This document shows positions 53,263-54,607 of a stretch of 54,607 nt of DNA, piece after piece. The stretch spans positions 1 through 54,607 of the forward strand of contig NZ_JOBL01000160.1 of assembly GCF_000716335.1 (NCBI RefSeq), in the 5' to 3' direction. Position 1 is the first letter of the stretch; each line of letters begins with the position of its first letter. The position numbers and the translations under genes were made by a program. The notes under the pieces were generated by a model. It was not told where the DNA came from, did no database searches, and saw only the letters and a program-made list of their open reading frames with translations. The stretch is from Streptomyces sp. NRRL S-118 (lineage in GTDB: Bacteria; Actinomycetota; Actinomycetes; Streptomycetales; Streptomycetaceae).

Positions 53263-54607
53263 GTGACCTTCGCGCAGGCGCAGGAGCGCGCGGAAGAGTG
53301 GGTCAACGGCGACGTGCCCGCGTACCAGCACCGTGAGGTGCGGGTCCGTGAGTTCGAGCTGGGGTTCGTGGTGTGGGCGGAGGACCGCGAGGACGGCCCG
53401 ACGTCGGACGGCGGGCGGCAGCGGCTGGTGATCGCCCGGGACAGTGGTGAGGCGACGCTGTGGCCGGGGTTGCCGGTGGGCGAGGTGATCCGCCGGTACG
53501 AGGAGGAGTACGGGGCGCCGCCGGCGGATGTGCCGGCCGCGGCCGCGGCGCCGCCGGAGCGGATCGATCTGAACCAGACGTCGTTCCTGCTGACGCCGCC
53601 GGAGTGGTTGCAGGACGCGGCGGACAGGCGGGGGATCACGGACCGCCGGGCGGACGGGGTGCCTGTGGACGGGGTGCCCGCCGATGCGGCACCCGCGGAC
53701 GCGGTGCCTGCGGACGCGGTGTCGCCGGGGGCGCCTTCGGAGGCGTCATCCGTGCCGGGGCCGTCCTCGGGGGGTCCGTCTTCGGCGGGCGCGGGCCTGG
53801 TGGATGCGGCTTCGACGGGTGCGGCTTCGACCGGTGCTGCTCCGACGGGTGCGCCCGCGGGTGCGCCGACGCCGACGCAGCCGCCCATGCCGTCGCCGCA
53901 GTCGTCGCAGCCGCCGTCCCAGGGGGCGGACGTGTGGGCGGCGCCGGGGCAGGGCGCTTCGGGGGCCGGTACCGCGTGGCCCACGGCCGGGGGCGCGGGC
54001 GACTACGAGCCCACGGCCTCCGACGGGGTGCCCGCGGCCTCGCCGTGGACCGACACCGGTGTGCCGGCGGGCGCCGGGGACGACGGGTCCGTACCGCTGC
54101 CCGCCACCGTGTTCGCGCCGCCGCTGTCGGGAGCGGACGACGACGACACGCCGCCGCCGGCGGTGGGGGCCGACGCGCCGACCGCGCTGATCCAGGGCGG
54201 CAGCCAGCTGGCGCGTACGGCGATCGCGCCGGCGCTGGACCCGCAGCCGGCGTCGAACGGTCCCGCGGCACCGAGCACGCCGAGTGTGCCCGACAGCCCG
54301 GGCACCGGCGGCGGGCAGGCGTCCCGTCCGTCGGCCGGGGACATCGCGGACGCCGCGACCAGCAAGGCCACGCTGCCGCCGCGGGGTGCGCGCACCCCGC
54401 GGGCGGGCGGGCCGACGACTCCGCCGCCTCCGGGTGCGCCGGGGACTCCCGGGGCCCGGCCGCCCGCGTCGGGTCCGGGCGCTCCCGGGGCGCCGGCCGG
54501 GGGGTACGTACCGACGCAGCTCGTGGCGCAGCTGGGGCCGGACGGGCCCGTGCCGCCCGGGCCTCCCGCGCCGCCGGCCCCTCCGGGTTCGACCCCGCCC
54601 CCGGGTG
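53263..54607 (+). CDS. Imm35/YrhB-like domain followed by long Ala/Pro/Gly-rich region (3' end outside window)
   Basis: An open frame from GTG 53263 running off the right edge (448 codons seen). Residues 1 to about 85 (VTFAQAQERAEEWVNGD, REFELGFVVWAEDRED, RLVIARDSGEATLWPGLPVGEVIRRYEEEYG) resemble the YrhB/Imm35 immunity-type family. A short NQTSFLLTPPEWLQDAADRRGI segment and then roughly 320 residues of Ala/Pro/Gly/Ser/Thr follow, with repeats such as DGVPVDGVPADAAPADAVPADAV. From memory of related Streptomyces proteins, the unseen C-terminus may hold a nucleotide deaminase-like and a SUKH-4 domain; that cannot be checked here. The start is 10 bp after the WHH-SUKH stop. Confidence 0.78.
   Translation, partial: MTFAQAQERAEEWVNGDVPAYQHREVRVREFELGFVVWAEDREDGPTSDGGRQRLVIARDSGEATLWPGLPVGEVIRRYEEEYGAPPADVPAAAAAPPERIDLNQTSFLLTPPEWLQDAADRRGITDRRADGVPVDGVPADAAPADAVPADAVSPGAPSEASSVPGPSSGGPSSAGAGLVDAASTGAASTGAAPTGAPAGAPTPTQPPMPSPQSSQPPSQGADVWAAPGQGASGAGTAWPTAGGAGDYEPTASDGVPAASPWTDTGVPAGAGDDGSVPLPATVFAPPLSGADDDDTPPPAVGADAPTALIQGGSQLARTAIAPALDPQPASNGPAAPSTPSVPDSPGTGGGQASRPSAGDIADAATSKATLPPRGARTPRAGGPTTPPPPGAPGTPGARPPASGPGAPGAPAGGYVPTQLVAQLGPDGPVPPGPPAPPAPPGSTPPPG

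Overview
The window is GC-rich actinobacterial DNA and almost certainly a core chromosomal segment of a Streptomyces species. Evidence: strong G/C bias at third codon positions, many GTG starts, 4-bp ATGA/GTGA stop-start overlaps, an SsgA-like sporulation protein, a LAETG (sortase-E type) wall anchor, and the gene order pmt/rsmI - tatD - rpfB - rsmA - ispE, which is shared with mycobacteria. All functional calls come from reading translated sequence; no database search was run.

Layout, left to right. 0-6.6 kb: tricorn-like protease, divergent TetR regulator with twin operators, MMPL exporter, SsgA-like protein. 6.7-9.4 kb: nickel/cobalt ECF transporter (CbiMN fusion, CbiQ, CbiO) behind a Nur-box-like site. 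9.4-13.8 kb: serine hydrolase, cyclophilin, DMT permease, penicillin-binding protein. 13.9-25.5 kb: protein O-mannosyltransferase, rsmI, zinc-ribbon protein, tatD, rpfB-rsmA-ispE, acyltransferase, lipoprotein, ABC-F ATPase. 25.7-31.2 kb: three tandem, translationally coupled membrane-anchored PQQ-like beta-propeller proteins. 31.4-36.5 kb: galTEK bracketed by two LuxR-type response regulators, one without the phospho-acceptor Asp. 36.4-42.7 kb: MarR regulator, methyltransferase, TetR + fatty acid desaturase, ppc. 42.8-48.6 kb: LAETG surface protein, membrane protein, pth, rplY, prs, glmU, tRNA-Gln(UUG).

48.7 kb to the right edge differs from the rest. The plus strand switches from C-rich to G-rich whatever the gene direction. 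A HTH protein flanks the tRNA, followed by an orphan sensor kinase and then a cluster built from polymorphic-toxin and immunity domains: a YwqJ-like deaminase with a SUKH-3 protein, a WHH-type nuclease fused in one chain to a SUKH (SMI1/KNR4) domain, and the start of a long Ala/Pro-rich protein with an Imm35/YrhB-like N-terminus. None has a visible secretion signal. The deaminase carries the only in-frame TTA codon I found in the window, so its expression may depend on the bldA tRNA. This cluster is my best candidate for an undescribed system.

Elsewhere the genes are mostly housekeeping (translation, cell wall precursors, PRPP, anaplerosis, galactose use) with envelope and developmental functions mixed in. 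Several divergent promoters hold clear inverted repeats that are good candidate operators for the adjacent regulators.
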